In this document: positions 31,133-44,167 of the stretch, piece after piece
Numbering within the stretch: position 1 is the first letter of the stretch
Layout: each line of letters opens with the position of its first letter
Program-made: the position numbers and the translations under genes
DNA from: Tenebrio molitor
Taxonomy: Eukaryota; Arthropoda; Insecta; Coleoptera; Tenebrionidae
Assembly (NCBI RefSeq): GCF_963966145.1
Contig: NC_091048.1
Coordinates: 5,890,001 to 5,954,000, forward strand
DNA length: 64,000 nt
Direction of reading: 5' to 3'
Notes under the pieces: generated by a model
Told to the model about the DNA's origin: nothing
Seen by the model: the letters and a program-made list of their open reading frames with translations, nothing else
Databases searched by the model: none

Positions 31133-34100
31133 TTACAATGTTGACCCTTCTAATAATTTTGCCTTCTCCACCATCTTGTAAAACGCGCCGTCTTTGTTTT
31201 CGAGTAATGTTTCAGGTTTATCACATTCGATGATTTCTCCTTTGTCCAAGACGAAAATTCGATCGCTCTTCATAATGGAACTTATTCTGTGTGCCACGGT
31301 GAGAACAGTGCAAGAGGCGAAATTCTCTTCGACTGTTTGTCGAATGATCGCTTCCGTATCTGCATCCATGTTTGCTGTGGCTTCATCCAGCACAACGATT
31401 TTATTCTGTTGGATGACCGCTCTCGCCAGACAAAGTAGTTGTTTTTGGCCAACGCTAAAATTACAAGTTCCAACAGCGATTTCTGTGTCAAGACTCCAAA
31501 TCGATTTCTTTAAATTCGTCTTTTGGATAACTTTCCAGATCTCTTCATCCGTGTACTTCCTAGATGGGTCGATGTTGTCCCGAATTGTTCCACTAAAAAT
31601 GACAGGATCTTGAGGGATAATCGAAATATTTGTTCGCAAGGAGTCGGAAGACAAGGTTTTGGTGTCGACATCATCTATAGAGATTTTTCCCTCGACTTCG
31701 TACAATCTAAACAACGCGGAGATGATCGAAGATTTACCAGCACCAGTTCTACCAACTATTCCAATTTTTTCACCAGATTTGACAGTAAAGTGTATGTTTT
31801 TCAGAACATATTCGTTTGTGTTGGGGTACAACAAGTAGACGTTCTCGTAAACGATTTCGCCTTTTGTTGGCCAATCCTCCAGCTCAAAACCTTGCCTGTT
31901 CTCCTTCTCGACGTCCACATATTCCAGGACTCGTTCCACGGACGTCATTTGATTTTCGAGTTCGGTCCAGCGCCGGATGACTCCGTTTAATGTCATAGAT
32001 ATCATGTAGGCTTGAGATAATGCAAGACCCACATATCCCGAAGGAGTGTCTGCAAGAAGACAGTTAAACATGTCCACTCCACACGAGGCGACTTACCAAA
32101 ATCAAAAATTAGAAATCTCAAGACTATCGTTGCGTTGAACAACACGGTAAAAGTGTTGAGGATTAAGATCAACGCTTTCATGCTGGTCTGAAGGCAGTAA
32201 GAAGTGGAAGTGTACAAGTCTTGGTGACGATCGAACTCGTCTCTCAAAATGGCCTCAGCTTTGAAGGCTCTGATCGTGGTCAAACCTTCCAGAGTCGCGT
32301 TCATGTGACCAACGACGGGACTTCTAGCTGAAAATGTGTGTTTTATTGCCGTAACAGCGATTTAGAAGGAAGTCGCACTTAGAGCGTCCAATCTCTTCAA
32401 GCTTCTAGTGGTACCGATGCAATAGTTTCGTGTCACAACGATGGTCATCAAGAACAAAGTAAGTGGAATGAGAAACAACGTGTTCACGGAGGCAATTAAA
32501 ATCATGATTCCTGTTAAAGACAAAACGAGCTGGAAGGAATTGAGTTTAGTTGTTGTTGTTTTGGAAACGTGACTCACCGTTAGGAGGTTGTGAAACGTGA
32601 AAGGAATCATCTCGTCGACTGTTGTGAGATCTTTGGAAAACCTGTTCAAAATGTTTCCAACGAAATTGGTGTCAAAGAACACCATCGAGGCACTGAGAAT
32701 GCTTGCGGTCATTTTTTCGTGTAGTTTGATCGAGGCTTTTCTTGCGAACAGCACAATAGACGAAGCGGTTCCCAAGTGCGTTAGAATTATGGCGGCTGTT
32801 AGACACGTATAGGTGTAAAATATTTTCTTGTGGTGAAAAATGTCAGATTCTGGTGAGATGGTACTGTTGGTCGCTGTATAATTTGAGATTTGTTCTTCCA
32901 AAATGACCCTAAATGCAAGGTTAGTCTTTGTTGACTCCATTCTGGAAACTTACCAGTCACTCAGAAATTTCTCTTTCCAGCTAAGCACAAATTGGACTAG
33001 TACGTGAACAAGAAGGACTGACATCACTCCAATGAACCCACCACCAGAGCTAAAATATTTTTTGTACACTCTAGCAACAACTTCTCCTGATTTTTTGTCT
33101 TCTTGGTAGACCCTCCTTCGGGTCACAGTTTCCGGTATCAACTTAGAACTTTCGTCCACGACTTGATCATTCTCGTCTAAATCTTCTTCTGTTTCATAAC
33201 GTTCACTACGAAGTTCTTGCTTGTCCAAGCGTTCGAATTTTTCTCCCGACTCTACGGTACCACTTTTGAGAAAAATCCTGACATCCGCTTCTTTGACGTA
33301 GTTGTCGTTGTGCGTTACCAAAATAACTAGTTTTTCTTTCAAAAATGTTTTGATGCAATTTTCAAAAATGGAACTGCTCACGTGTCCATCTAAACCTGCT
33401 AAACAATCGTCCAAGAGGTAAATGTCGCTGTCTTTGTAGATTGCTCTGGCTAGATTGATTCTAGCTTGTTGCCCTCGACTCAGATTGGAACCGCGATCTT
33501 CGACGATGGTTGAATCTCCACATTCTAGGTGGTCCAAGTCGTAGACCAAAGCACAAATCTTCAGGACGTTTCTGTACCGTGCCTCGTCATATTTTTGTCC
33601 AAACAAAATGTTCTGTTTGATAGACGAAGGGAACAACCACGGTTCTTGTGAAGCGTAAGAAACGTCACCTTGAACCGTCAGCTTTCCTTCGACGGGTTCG
33701 TACTCTTGCAGTACCGTTTTCAGAAGAATTGTTTTTCCGCTACCAACAGGACCTGTGAGTATTGTAAGCCCTTTGCCCAGATCTAGATTACATTTTTGAA
33801 GTACTGGTTTTTCTCCGATCGATACCGTTACATCGTCGAGACTAACTTTAACACCTGAACGACCAATCGGTGGTTCTTCTGTTTGGATTTCGATTTTTTT
33901 CAAAATAGCTCCGATTCTTTTAACCGTTGGTACTAACTGAGCCGCTTGAGAGAGAGCCATCGGAAACATGACGCTCACAGTGAGAGACACATTCATAAAA
34001 ATTACGAAAACAAAGTAGACAAGCTCGCTTGTTATGCTATTCCCGAGCCAGATGTAGCTCATCAACATTATATACAGAGCGATCTGCGAATTCACAGTTC

Positions 34101-35261
34101 CTACTATCAGAGTTATGAACTGCATAATGAACATTTGGTATGCTGCCTGCATCTCTTTTCTAGGAATGAAGATATCACCATGCGTTCTATTTTTTCCTAA
34201 TGGTCTTACCTTCTAGAGTGGGACACTCTACGGGCAAAGAATTTGTCCCAAGTATACATCCGAATCAGTCTAATCGAGGAGACAATTTCTTGAACGATTT
34301 GGAGCCTTTCATCTGTTTTCTTGTTCATTTTCATCTTGAATGAAGTCACTCTTTTGCCAATAGAAACTACAATATTCAAATGTGAAGAATGTCTCATGGA
34401 CAATTTGCAAACATACTTTGCAGAGGCATCAAGATGAGGAAACATCCGACTCCAGCCAAGCTGGCGACTCCCAGCTTCAGGTAAAGGAGCGAAGAGCTCA
34501 CGATGATTCTGAGGATGCCAATCCAGAGCTCGTTGCCTAGAGTGGCGAACATCTCAAGAGTGTGAACGTCCTTGGTGATCAGAGACAAGATCTTGCCGCT
34601 GGAAATGTCAGCCAGACGAGTGGGACTCAATTTTAGTATTTTTCTGTAGATGAAAGAGACAAAAGCCGTGCGAATTTTGATTCCATATCCTGACAGCATC
34701 AGAGCGTAGTGACTGCCGATCAGGATTCGCGTCCAAAGGACACAAATCAGAGTCGCTGCGTACAAATAGGCATCTCTTTTGGTGAGCTGGTCCTGGCCGT
34801 CGGCAAAATACAGTATCAGTTTCCCCAAAACGTAGGACTGTACAGTTCTGTAAAAGGAATCGTAAGCTAGAAGGGTGCTGGAAGTGGTACTACTTACATT
34901 CCCAGAACGATGTCGTTAAACACTTGGACGCAACCCAAGAGAATATAGGATGGTCCGTAACAAGTCCAAAGCAATCGACTGACTGATAGATTTTGTCGGA
35001 CAGCCTTTTGATTCTCCCATTGGTCTTCCAGCCTGTCGCCTAATTTTTTTGACCTGTAATCCGGCAACACGTCGTACAGATCTGTCACCTCTAGATCTTT
35101 TTTGAACCCTTTTTTAAATAGCTTTAGCGCATATCTGGAATTACTCAAATCACTTTTTGTCATACAGTGTAACGAGGACCATACAAGAAGAGAATTGTCG
35201 ATATCACGTTGGCTTTTTCTTTCGGGTGGATTTTCTTTTTTTGCTCTTCTAGGTGATCCAT
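31133..35261 (-). CDS. ABCC (MRP / lethal(2)03659-like) exporter copy C, complete
   Basis: Nine exons with the same phases as copy B: 35185-35261, 34898-35134, 34417-34847, 34210-34366, 32954-34159, 32578-32908, 32379-32529, 32097-32327 and 31133-32049. The total is 1245 residues. It starts MDHLEEQKKKIHPKEKANVI. NBD1 (exon 5): GPVGSGKTI, SYASQEPWLFPSS, signature LSRGQQ, Walker B IYLLDDCLAGLD. NBD2 (exon 9): GRTGAGKSS, signature FSVGQKQ, Walker B IVVLDEATANMD, then a switch His in TVAHRISS. Both NBDs keep their ATP-binding residues. A charged linker with a Glu/Asp run lies after NBD1, a typical site for regulation. Two N-glycosylation sites (NYT, NST) follow the first TMD2 exon. Copies D and E are its closest structural relatives in the window. 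Confidence 0.95.
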
Positions 35262-37168
35262 TACGCGAATTGCTCGTTGCACCAAGTCTGAGTTATTTAC
35301 AACGACCGAGGTTATCAGTAAGCGAGTTTTAATCAGCTTAAGTAACTACAAATAGTTTTATCTCGACACAATGATGTGTTCGTTTGTTGTCCAGGGTGGG
35401 GCAATTCATTTTTATACTCGCGCTGTCTGATGATCGTAGATGTTGTCTCTTTCGCACGAACAATAACACCTGCTTTGCAGCACAGTATTCTAAAATATAC
35501 CTACTTGCTTTTACATAAATAATGGTAATGAGTTGATGTCAAATTTAACACAGTGCGCCGTAATTCACTTAATTTCGTCCCGGGATCACGGTAGAATCTA
35601 TTGTAGATAATAACGAGAATAAGAATAGATATATGAGATACCAGATTGTGTTTTGAAAGCATTTGATAATGGTCGTTGACCTTGAACAATTTAGAAAATA
35701 CTTTATTTTTTAATTTTATAATTAAACTAGCTTTTACCCGCAGCTTTGCCCGCAAATTTCAGAATATTTTAAAATTATGTTTCTACTTTCATGAAAATAC
35801 GCCAACATAACACTTTTATTTTTAGTTGTAACCTTATTTAGATCTTCCTATTGTTTGATTGTCTCGTTTGATTTCAGATATCTGCCTTTTGATTTTTCCG
35901 GTATTAAGCTATTTGAAGCTTGTTCTACTTCATTTAAGACATCTTCCGGTAAAACACAATCATTCAAACACATTTTGCGAAATTGCTACTTTTATAAACA
36001 ACCAAATGTAACTATGACACCTGAACATATCATGCAAACGCGATTTCCAACTCGAAAAAACTTTTTTGTGCTTAACAGGCTTAAAAATGATAATAAGGGT
36101 TGCTTTTTGTGGGTGTCAAGCGGCGAAGGTGACGTTATACTCAGAGGATGAAATAGGGGTGAAGCGGCGAAGGTGAGGGTATTTCCAACTCGAAAAAATT
36201 GTCTTTTTTTCTTAACAGGGTTGAAAATGGTAGTAGGGGTTGGTTTTTGTAAAATTAAAATCGACAGTAATTTTCTTCTTGTTTTGAAGATCAAGTGTAC
36301 AAAATTTCATCAAGATCGGAGTAAAACTGTAGATTTGCATACAAAATATACAAACAAACAGACATTCAGTTTTACATATACTCAATTTCATATAAATGTG
36401 CATCTAAGCAAGCCATGAAAATCTGATTTTATGTTGGTATTAAAGCTAAAGCTAGTGAGTTTTTTCAAAGTTGCTTACACTGCGCGAGCCCGATTTGACT
36501 AATTTTTCAGTTTTTGTTCATTTTAACATTGTTGATTTCAAAAGCAATGTTACGTCTTTTTACTGATAAAATTAAAGTAATTCTTATTTGTTTTTGTCTT
36601 TGTATTTTTACCAAGTAAAGATTTATTGGACATGACCTTCATAAATGTGACTTTTGTAATGTAACTAAATTAAAGGTGCTTTTACAAATGTACAGCTCAC
36701 TTGATGAACATTTATATGAAATCAATTATATACATAGATGTTTCGTTGATTGATTTTTTCCTCCTAAAAGTGTTCTATACTATATCCGCTCGTCAGCGTA
36801 GATAATAACATTATCTGCCGCTCGTCAGATGCCATGGCAATGAAGTGACACTTTAGTATTACCAATCCAGCAGTATAATGTCATATTTTACTATCGTTTG
36901 AAGAAAATGAAATTTTAAATATTTTTGAATAGTTAGCAGCTCGTAAAAAATATTTGGTAAAATGTAAAATGTGCTTTATCATACTTGTACATTAGGAAAT
37001 AGAGTAGATAATGTATTTGCAAATACTATGCTTGTAAATTACAATGCGTGTCTAGACTCTAAAGATAAGATAAAAAATTAACAATTTTACGTACAAGATT
37101 ATTAATGTCTGGTACTTGCTACATCTAACAGTAGATACATTCAGTGTTTATTTATTGGTTTATTGTAG
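35262..37168. other. Spacer between divergent ABCC copies C and D/E, containing a dispersed repeat
   Basis: No host exon. 35728-36410 looks repeat-derived (separate entry). CCGCTCGTCAG occurs twice near 36785-36830 around a short palindromic tract. It should include the promoter of copy C near 35262-35400; no defined motif was recognised. Confidence 0.45.
35728..36410. repeat. Dispersed repeat with 'GCTTTTACCCGCAGCTTTGC' start and internal duplication
   Basis: AGCTTTTACCCGCAGCTTTG at 35730 and TTTCATCAAGATCGGAGTAA at about 36304 are sequences I associate with a very common insect interspersed repeat (from memory; class not assigned). Inside, TTTCCAACTCGAAAAAA...CTTAACAGG...AAAATG is present twice (about 36044-36110 and 36180-36245), with GAAGCGGCGAAGGTGA also duplicated between them. 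Confidence 0.5.
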
Positions 37169-38058
37169 ACTACCTCGGTAAACTAGTCTCCCAATAAAAA
37201 TTAAACTGTCTAGAAAAACAGACGAAAGGAGCTTTATCCGGTTTCAGGATAATAAAGATCTACACTTGGGAAGACGTGTTACTTCCAGAATTTGTCAAGC
37301 CAGAAAGTAGGATATCTTTGAGAAATAAATGTTTCAGAAAAGAAATCAACAAGACGTTTAAAATGTTTTTCGTGAGATTTTGTATTTTGGTAATTGATAA
37401 CGTGACTTCTTATGTGGTACTATACGTCATACTGACCACCTATACTCAATCTGGAAATTATTTGACGTCGGAAATAGCTGAAGCTATATCGGCCATCAGA
37501 AGAATGGGAACCGTTGTTGAGAGAATCGAGAGAGAAGTGGAACACACGAGAAAAATTTGTGAGAAAGTACCAGGAATCCTTCTCAAAGACGTTAATGTAT
37601 TTATCAATGGAGTAAACGTTCTGCCAGAAATAGATTTGAATGTGGTAAGAGGATTGACCGTGAAAACAGGTCCAGTGGGTAGCGGTAAGAGTGTATTGAT
37701 GAAAACAATTTTGCAAGAGTACGAATGAGAAGAAGGGGATTTCAAGATTGGAGGAACGATATCGTACGCTTTCCAAGAACCCTGGTTGTTTCCTTCGACC
37801 ATCAAACAAAACATTCTCTTCGGGCAAGAGTATTAGAGCAGCGGTACCAACAAGTCCTAAAGATTTTGGAAACGCTTCAAGATGGAGATGGTACCATGGT
37901 GGAACATCGTGATACCAACCTGAGCAGAGGACAACAACCAAGAGTCAATTTAGCGAGGATAGTTTACAACCAGAGCAAGATTTATCTCTTGGACGATCCT
38001 CTTGCCGGTTTGGACGCACACGTGGGGGATTTTGTCTTCAAGGAATGCATAAAATGTC
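37169..38058 (+). pseudogene. ABCC relic E: exons 4 and 5 only
   Basis: Exon 4 (37169-37306) and exon 5 (from 37338) match copy D, with the short intron between them retained, so this is a DNA duplicate and not a processed copy. Exon 4 has a TAA after KLVSQ and a frameshift before RIIKIYTWE. Exon 5 has an in-frame loss of about 27 residues after YLTSE, a TGA at 37726-37728, a TAG near 37832 with a frameshift, then LSRGQQPRVNLARIVY and IYLLDDPLAGLDAHVG. It ends abruptly after FKECIK near 38058. NBD1 Walker A reads GPVGSGKS. It cannot encode a transporter. Confidence 0.9.
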
Positions 38059-38099
38059 ATAATTCTATCCTTTGATTTTCAAGCTCATAAAAAAATGAT

Positions 38100-38290
38100 T
38101 TTTTAAGCACCCATAATGAAAACGGTAATTATACGTAAGTACTCACAAGCAGACGAAAAGTAACTCCTTATCGGACGCTGACCGTGGCGCTATCTGTTGG
38201 TCTGTTTGGTAAGTTAACAACGAAACCGACAAAACCGGTAATTATCCTGTCACCATAAATTGTGTAAATAAGTAATTGTGTTGCAAATAT
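38100..38290. repeat. Dispersed repeat, copy 1 (partner at 47503-47910)
   Basis: TTTTTAAGCACCCATAATGA, then AAACGGTAATT, GACGAAAAGTAACTC, CGGACGCTGACCGTGGC and ACGAAACCGACAAAACC are shared with 47503-47640. TCCTGTCACCATAAATT followed by GTAATTG and TTGCAAAT is shared with 47856-47905. Copy 1 lacks about 200 bp present in copy 2. Confidence 0.75.
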
Positions 38291-38291
38291 G

Positions 38292-38537
38292 TACAGTCGC
38301 GAGCAATAAATTTTGGTCGTCAATGTCACTCTTCGACGCAATGGAAAATGCTCCATTGTAAAACGGTCATTACATTCATAACCTATCATCATGTTGAATG
38401 GCATTAATTGTCATTTTTTCCTCATTTTTTTGACACTTTGTTGACATGGGCATAAACAGACCGGGAATTTTTTTAAATTTGTATAACAAAATTGTGAAGT
38501 GACATTGACGACCAAAATTTATCGCTCGCGACACTAG
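38292..38537. mobile_element. MITE with TCGCGAGC inverted ends
   Basis: GTCGCGAGCAATAAATTTTG followed by GTCGTCAATGTCAC (38297-38330) is mirrored by the complement at about 38499-38532 with one mismatch. The body is about 240 bp. A TA lies near each end. No ORF. Probably a Tc1/mariner-type MITE. Confidence 0.75.
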
Positions 38538-39105
38538 TAAATTTCTCGTTTTGTTGGCAAGCTGATAAAAAATACTACTTACATTTAAGGAAAATTGTTA
38601 ATATGTATTAATAAATGTGTTTGAAAAAGATAAATACAAAATAAATTTGTAATTTTTCCTATGATGTCTTTTGCCTTGTAGCTCGCGAAGTCGCCTAAAA
38701 AATTTAATGTGTACCTCTGCCAAAAAGTGTCTGTTTCAAGCCTCGGCTGCGCCTCGACCAGAATTTTTTAACGCCCGTGGCTAGCAAATACGACTGAGTT
38801 AATATTCTCTATTACAATATACAAATTATATTTATACTAAATATTATTGTTTTTGAATTCATACATTGTAAATTAAATTGTATGCAAAGAATTAAGTACA
38901 GTAGACCGTTCAAAGCAATAATGAAGTGATAAGTAAGCCAAATAAACACATTGACAATTCCTGTAATTTGCGATTCAGGCTGACCATAAAAGTTAATCAA
39001 ACTGCGAACTTTTAAAGTGTGTCTCGACCAGTCTGTGAAGACTAAGATAAGAAATAACTAGGCTGAGGTAGTCAAAGTGTGGTTTATTAGGTGTCGGTGA
39101 CGAAT
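38538..39105. other. Spacer upstream of ABCC copy D
   Basis: It would contain the promoter and 5' UTR of copy D. GAAGTCGCCTAAAAAATTTA and CTCGGCTGCGCCTCGACCAG (about 38740) resemble repeat ends, but no second end was found. Confidence 0.4.
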
Positions 39106-42100
39106 ATGGACCAAAACGAAAAACAAGAACGAATAGATAACCCCAAACAGAAAGCCAACATTTTATCTAAAATATTTTTTGCGTGAGTTGGTGCAACAAG
39201 CAATTGAACAGAAAAGCAATTCCAGCTACACATTTCAGCTCTTTGGGAAAGGGTACAAGAAAGAACTACAAGTTGACGATTTGTACAAAGTGTTGCCAGA
39301 TTACGAATCGAAAACATTAGGCGACCAATTGGAGGAGGAATGGGAGAAAGAAACGAAGATTCGAGGATGTGTATCAGTTGTTCGTTTACTGGTGCATTGC
39401 TTCGGCCTAAATTTTTTCCTCTTGGGGTGTTTTCAACTGGTTGAAAACGTACTAGGTTATTTGACGGTGTAATCCACCAACAATATTTGCTTCAAGCGTA
39501 ATTCAACCGTACCTCTTGGGAAAACTAGTTTCGTATTTCTCGTCACGACAGTTAGATCTCACCAGGAGTGACGCCATTCTTTACGGATTTCTTTCGGTCG
39601 GTTATCGATTTTTCCAAGTTGTGTACAGAAATAATTGTCTACTGATGGCGGCAGGGCTCGGAATCAAAGTTCGTATCGGTTTTTGTTCCCTGATTTATAG
39701 AAAAATCCTAAAGTTGAATCAATCGCACTTGGATGATATTTCTGTGGGAAAAATTTTGACCCTGCTCACAAAAGATGTACAAGTTCTTGAAGTATTCGTC
39801 GGTGTGGGAAGTGAAATTTGGACGAGCGTCATCAAGACGGTCTTAATTGCGGCTCTTCTTTACAACAGAATGGGCGCAGCTGCTGTGATTGGTGTACTTT
39901 TTGTTGTCGTCACGGTTCCTCTACAAAGTCAGTTCAATTTTGAAAATTGTCCAAGATAACGTGTCTTATTGTAGTCTATTTCGGCAAGCTAGTTTCTCAA
40001 ATGAAGATGAAACTGTCCAAAAAGACAGATGAAAGGCTTCAGATTACTCAAGAAACTGTGTCTGCCATAAGGGTAATAAAGATGTATACGTGGGAAAACG
40101 TCTTTATTTCCAAAATTTGTCAATTTCGAAAGTAGGACTTTTTTCCAACAAAAACTCTTGTTGCAATGTCTCTTTGCAGGAATGAAATCAACAAAACTTT
40201 TAAAATGTTTTTGGTGAAAATTTTCACTTTGGTCATTGGTACCTTGACTTCCTTTGTGGTGCTCTACATCATATTGTCAATCTACACTCAATCTGGAAAT
40301 TATTTGACGTCGGAAAACACCTACTACATGCTCATTTTGATTCAAAGTCACTTATCCGCCACTCTGACCCGTTTACTTCCCAACGCTTTGCTCCAAGGAG
40401 CCGAAACCTTATCCGCCATTAACAGAATAGAAAGCATTGTCAAGAAAATGGAGACAGAAATGAAACACACAACTGATTTTGAGAAAGTACCAAGAATCTT
40501 TCTCAAAGACGTGTGTGTTTCTGTCAAAGACCTGGAGATTTTGCAAGAGATAGATTTGAACGTGGAAAAACGATTGATTGTGGTGACTGGTCCCATTGGT
40601 AGCGGCAAAAGTACTTTGCTGAAGACCATTTTGCAAGATTACAGACCAGACAAAGGAGATCTAAAAGTGCAGGGTACTGTATCGTACGCTTCCCAGGAAC
40701 CGTGGTTGTTTCCTTCAACCATCAAACAAAACATCCTCTTCGGGCAAAAATGTGACGAGCAGCGGTACCAACAAGTCCTAAAAATTTGCGCTTTGCTCTT
40801 CGATTTGGAAATGCTTCAAGATGGAGACAGTACCATGGTGGAAGATCGTGGTACCAATCTGAGCAGAGGACAACAAGCTAGAATCAATTTAGCTAGAGCG
40901 GTGTACAACCAGAGCGACATTTATCTTTTGGACGATCCTCTTGCCGGTTTGGACGCACATGTGGGGGCTTTTGTTTTTGAAGAATGCATTAAGCAGTTTT
41001 TGAAAGATAAACTTGTGCTTCTTGTTACACATAATCAAAGCAACGCTAAAGACGCTGACAGGGTAGTGAGGATAGAAGGTGGTAAATTAGAATCAGCTGG
41101 TAATTTGTCGGTAACAACTGACACATTTTGTGACAGCATAACTGACAGACAGACCGAACAAGCTCTGGGTAATGGCTCGAATGAAGAAGATGGTACTACA
41201 GATGAAGGCAGCAAATTGATTGCTAATAATATCGAAAATAAGAACTTGTATCATGAGAGGAGAAACTCGGGGGGAGTCAAGTGGAAAGTCTACAGGAAAT
41301 ATCTCGCATTTGGAGGTGGTGGTTTTGTTTTCTCTTTGGTGTTTGCCACATATCTACTGTCACAATTTGTGATGAGTCTTAAGGACAAATTACTCAGTGA
41401 TTGGTAGGTTTCCTGACTCTTTTTAACGTGGTGCTAACACGAATGCTTTAGGATCAACATGGAAGACACATTCTTTAAATCTGTCTTCAATTTAACCAAC
41501 AAAATTAAGAATGAGAAACTAGATCCCCAACGTGGACACATATTATACGTGTACACTTTGTCGGTAATAATTGCATCTGCAACTATCTTACTTCGGGGGA
41601 CTGCACTTTTATTCTTCTCGAGAAGAGTTTCAGTCAATCTACATTCAAATTTAATCACAAAGGTAATCACAGCTTCGGTAAAGTTTTTCGATACAAATTT
41701 TATTGGAAACATTTTGAACAGATTTGCAATAGATCTGACAGTTATAGATGAAGCAGTTCCATTTACGCTACACAATTGTTTGCAAGTATGACATCCTTGC
41801 ATTGTTCAGAACATTACACAATCAAAATGCTGTTTTAGGTCTTGACAGATTTGCTGGGAATAATTGGTTTAATTTGTCTAGCAAGTCCTATTTTTCTTAT
41901 TCCGAGCTTCATATTTATACTTTCTTTAATTCTGGTAAGAAGATGCACCATTCGCACCAGTAGAAGTCTTCAAAGGCTGAGCTTGTCCAGTAAGAAGAGT
42001 TATGTATGGCACCTTTGAGATATTATTTTTGGAATGATTCTAGCACAAAGTCCCGTCATTGGTCATTTAAATGCGACTGTAGAAGGACTTCCCACGATAA

Positions 42101-43148
42101 GAGCTTCCAAAGCTGAGCAAGTTCTAATTGACGAATTTGATCGTCACCAAGATCTTCACGCCTCAGCTTGTTACATGTTTCAGTGCAGCATGAAAGCATT
42201 CACAACTGCACTAGGTACAGTGTGTGAACTATTCGAAAGTGTAATCGTCACCAGATTCCTAGTTTTTGCCAACGGTAAATCGGTTTAGTTGAAAATTAAT
42301 CCGCTCGGCTGAGTTATCCGGGAGGTTACAAGGCTCCATGCGGCACTAGACAGATTTGGAAAACCAAATGACATCAGTAGAAAGAGGACTCGAATATGCC
42401 GAGGTAAAACAAGAAAACACGCAAGGTCTGAGATTAGAAGATTGGCCAAAGTTGGGAGGAGTCAAGTACGTGAACATCTTCCTATCGTAGTCAAATTCCA
42501 ACGAACCAGTCTTAAAGAACGTCAGTTTTGTTGTAAAACCTAGGGAAAAAATTGGAATAGTTGGTAGAACTGGTGCTGGAAAATCTTCAATTCTGTCTAC
42601 GCTTTTCCGGTTGTACGAATTCGAAGGGAAAGTCACAATAGACGACGTGGAGATTAAGACATTGTCGTTGCAGTTTCTCAGGTCAAGAATTTCGATTATC
42701 CCGCAGGACCCGGTACTCTTTGGTTGTTGGTATGTACAAGGACGAAGATATTTGGAGAGTTCTGGAGGAATATGGTTTGAAGAAAGTGATTCTTTCTCTT
42801 GATTATGGAGTCGTTGGAGGAGGTTCAAACTTTAGTGTTGGAGAAAAACAGTTGATCTGTTTGGCCAGAGCGATCATACAGAAGAATCAAATAGTGGTAC
42901 TGGACGAGGCGACGGCGAATATTGATCCCCAAACAGAAGAGGTAATTTACCAAACAATCAGAGAGAAGTTTGCCAGTTGTACTGTTTTCACAATCGCTCA
43001 TAAGTTGAAGTCAGTTTTGGACAACGACAAAATATTAGTTTTGGACAAAGGGGAAGTTATTGAGTATGACGAACCGAGTAATTTGCTGGCAGATGAGAGT
43101 ACTACGTTTCACAAGATGGCTGAAGAAATGGGGTTATTATCAAGATAG
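39106..43148 (+). pseudogene. ABCC (MRP-like) copy D: exons 1-8 intact, exon 9 broken
   Basis: Exons 39106-39182, 39226-39468, 39497-39927, 39975-40131, 40180-41403, 41452-41785, 41839-41989 and 42044-42274 join in frame with the same phases as B and C. It starts MDQNEKQERIDNPKQKANIL. NBD1 is good: GPIGSGKST, LSRGQQ, IYLLDDPLAGLD. The last exon (about 42305-43148) is damaged. The start has no clear acceptor and lacks most of the VGLALSQ segment. There is a TAG before TDLENQMTSVER and another TAG at about 42488 after NIFLS. A deletion of roughly 25-30 nt after IIPQDPVLFG removes the TIRENIDP stretch and shifts the frame. NBD2 otherwise keeps GRTGAGKSS, FSVGEKQL and VVLDEATANID. It is either a pseudogene or a half-transporter with NBD1 only if exon 8 is terminated alternatively. 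Confidence 0.85.
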
Positions 43149-43280
43149 TATAATTTGAACCCAGGACTTTCCTGATTTTTTGGTACTTGGGCTTTGATGA
43201 TTTAACTGAAAAATAATTTCTAGGTTAATAAATATGACCATTGATCATTAAAAACTACATTTTTTTCATCATTCGATCAT

Positions 43281-44167
43281 TATACAGGTTGTAATCAAAA
43301 TAGGTACCCGGAAATAAACATGTAAGTACTGTATACTCCCGCGTCAATGGAAAAATAATCATTTTGTCGACAACGTAAGAACAAATGGCGTGGCAATTTA
43401 GACCTAATAAATTTTATTGTGGTTTCGTAGTCGAAATCATAGAAGCAATAGTAAAGAAAAAGCGAACTCTCGTTTTTTACACGCTTCATACACTTTTTGT
43501 ATGACAAAAAGGATCTTCTTATCGGAGGTTGGGTTGGCGTAGGTTAGTTATCAGTTGCAGCTCGCCAAATAGTCCAGTGAAGCAGTGTATTAATATAATC
43601 GTGTATTTGTTATTAAATCGTTTAAATTAACGTGCGGGAGGTCTAACGCCCAACGCGGTCCAAGCCCAAATACTGTACCGGGAACAGTTTCTAGAGAAGG
43701 TTGTAGCTGCCTAATTCAAAAACCGTTTACTTCCACGGTGTAACGATTGAGGGACGCAGGAAGCTTCCATTCAAGAACGAAAGATCGTGGCAGAGATCGA
43801 TCCACTGATAACGAAACACAAAAAAAATTAGTCAATTAAAATACTTGAATGAAAAACAATAAAACTGTTAGTATTAGAACAGCGATCATTCTTTCTTTTA
43901 AAAACTTTAAAGTTTTTACCACACAAAAACATTTTCACTCACTCTTTCGTTTCAATTGATGATTATCTCATTAGCGCAGTGTCAAATTAGAGGTTAGAAA
44001 AATGTAAAAAAATATTCGATTAAAAAAAGTTCAATATGTAAAAAAGGAACTTTATATTAATAACATAATTACATAATATTTTTGTTTTATAATACAAAAA
44101 ATGTTTATTTTAAAGAGTTCTATTGGGAATTAAATTTATTACGTGGACTTCCATAACACCCTGTATA
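43281..44167. mobile_element. Diverged TA-flanked DNA element
   Basis: CATTATACAGGTTGTAATCA at the left and the complement of CATTATACAGGGTGTTATGG at the right form imperfect inverted ends around about 880 bp, with ATTATA-like duplicated flanks. An internal stretch near 43630-43710 reads RAGGLTPNAVQAQILYREQF before a stop, which resembles a decayed N-terminal transposase HTH. The ends are shorter than in the other families here, so the boundary call is moderate. Confidence 0.45.

Noticed and set aside
43295..44165. Mirror of the CAGGGTG-type MITEs as the same family as 54.7 and 61.5 kb
   Set aside because: Only the first dozen bases of the ends match; the internal sequence differs.
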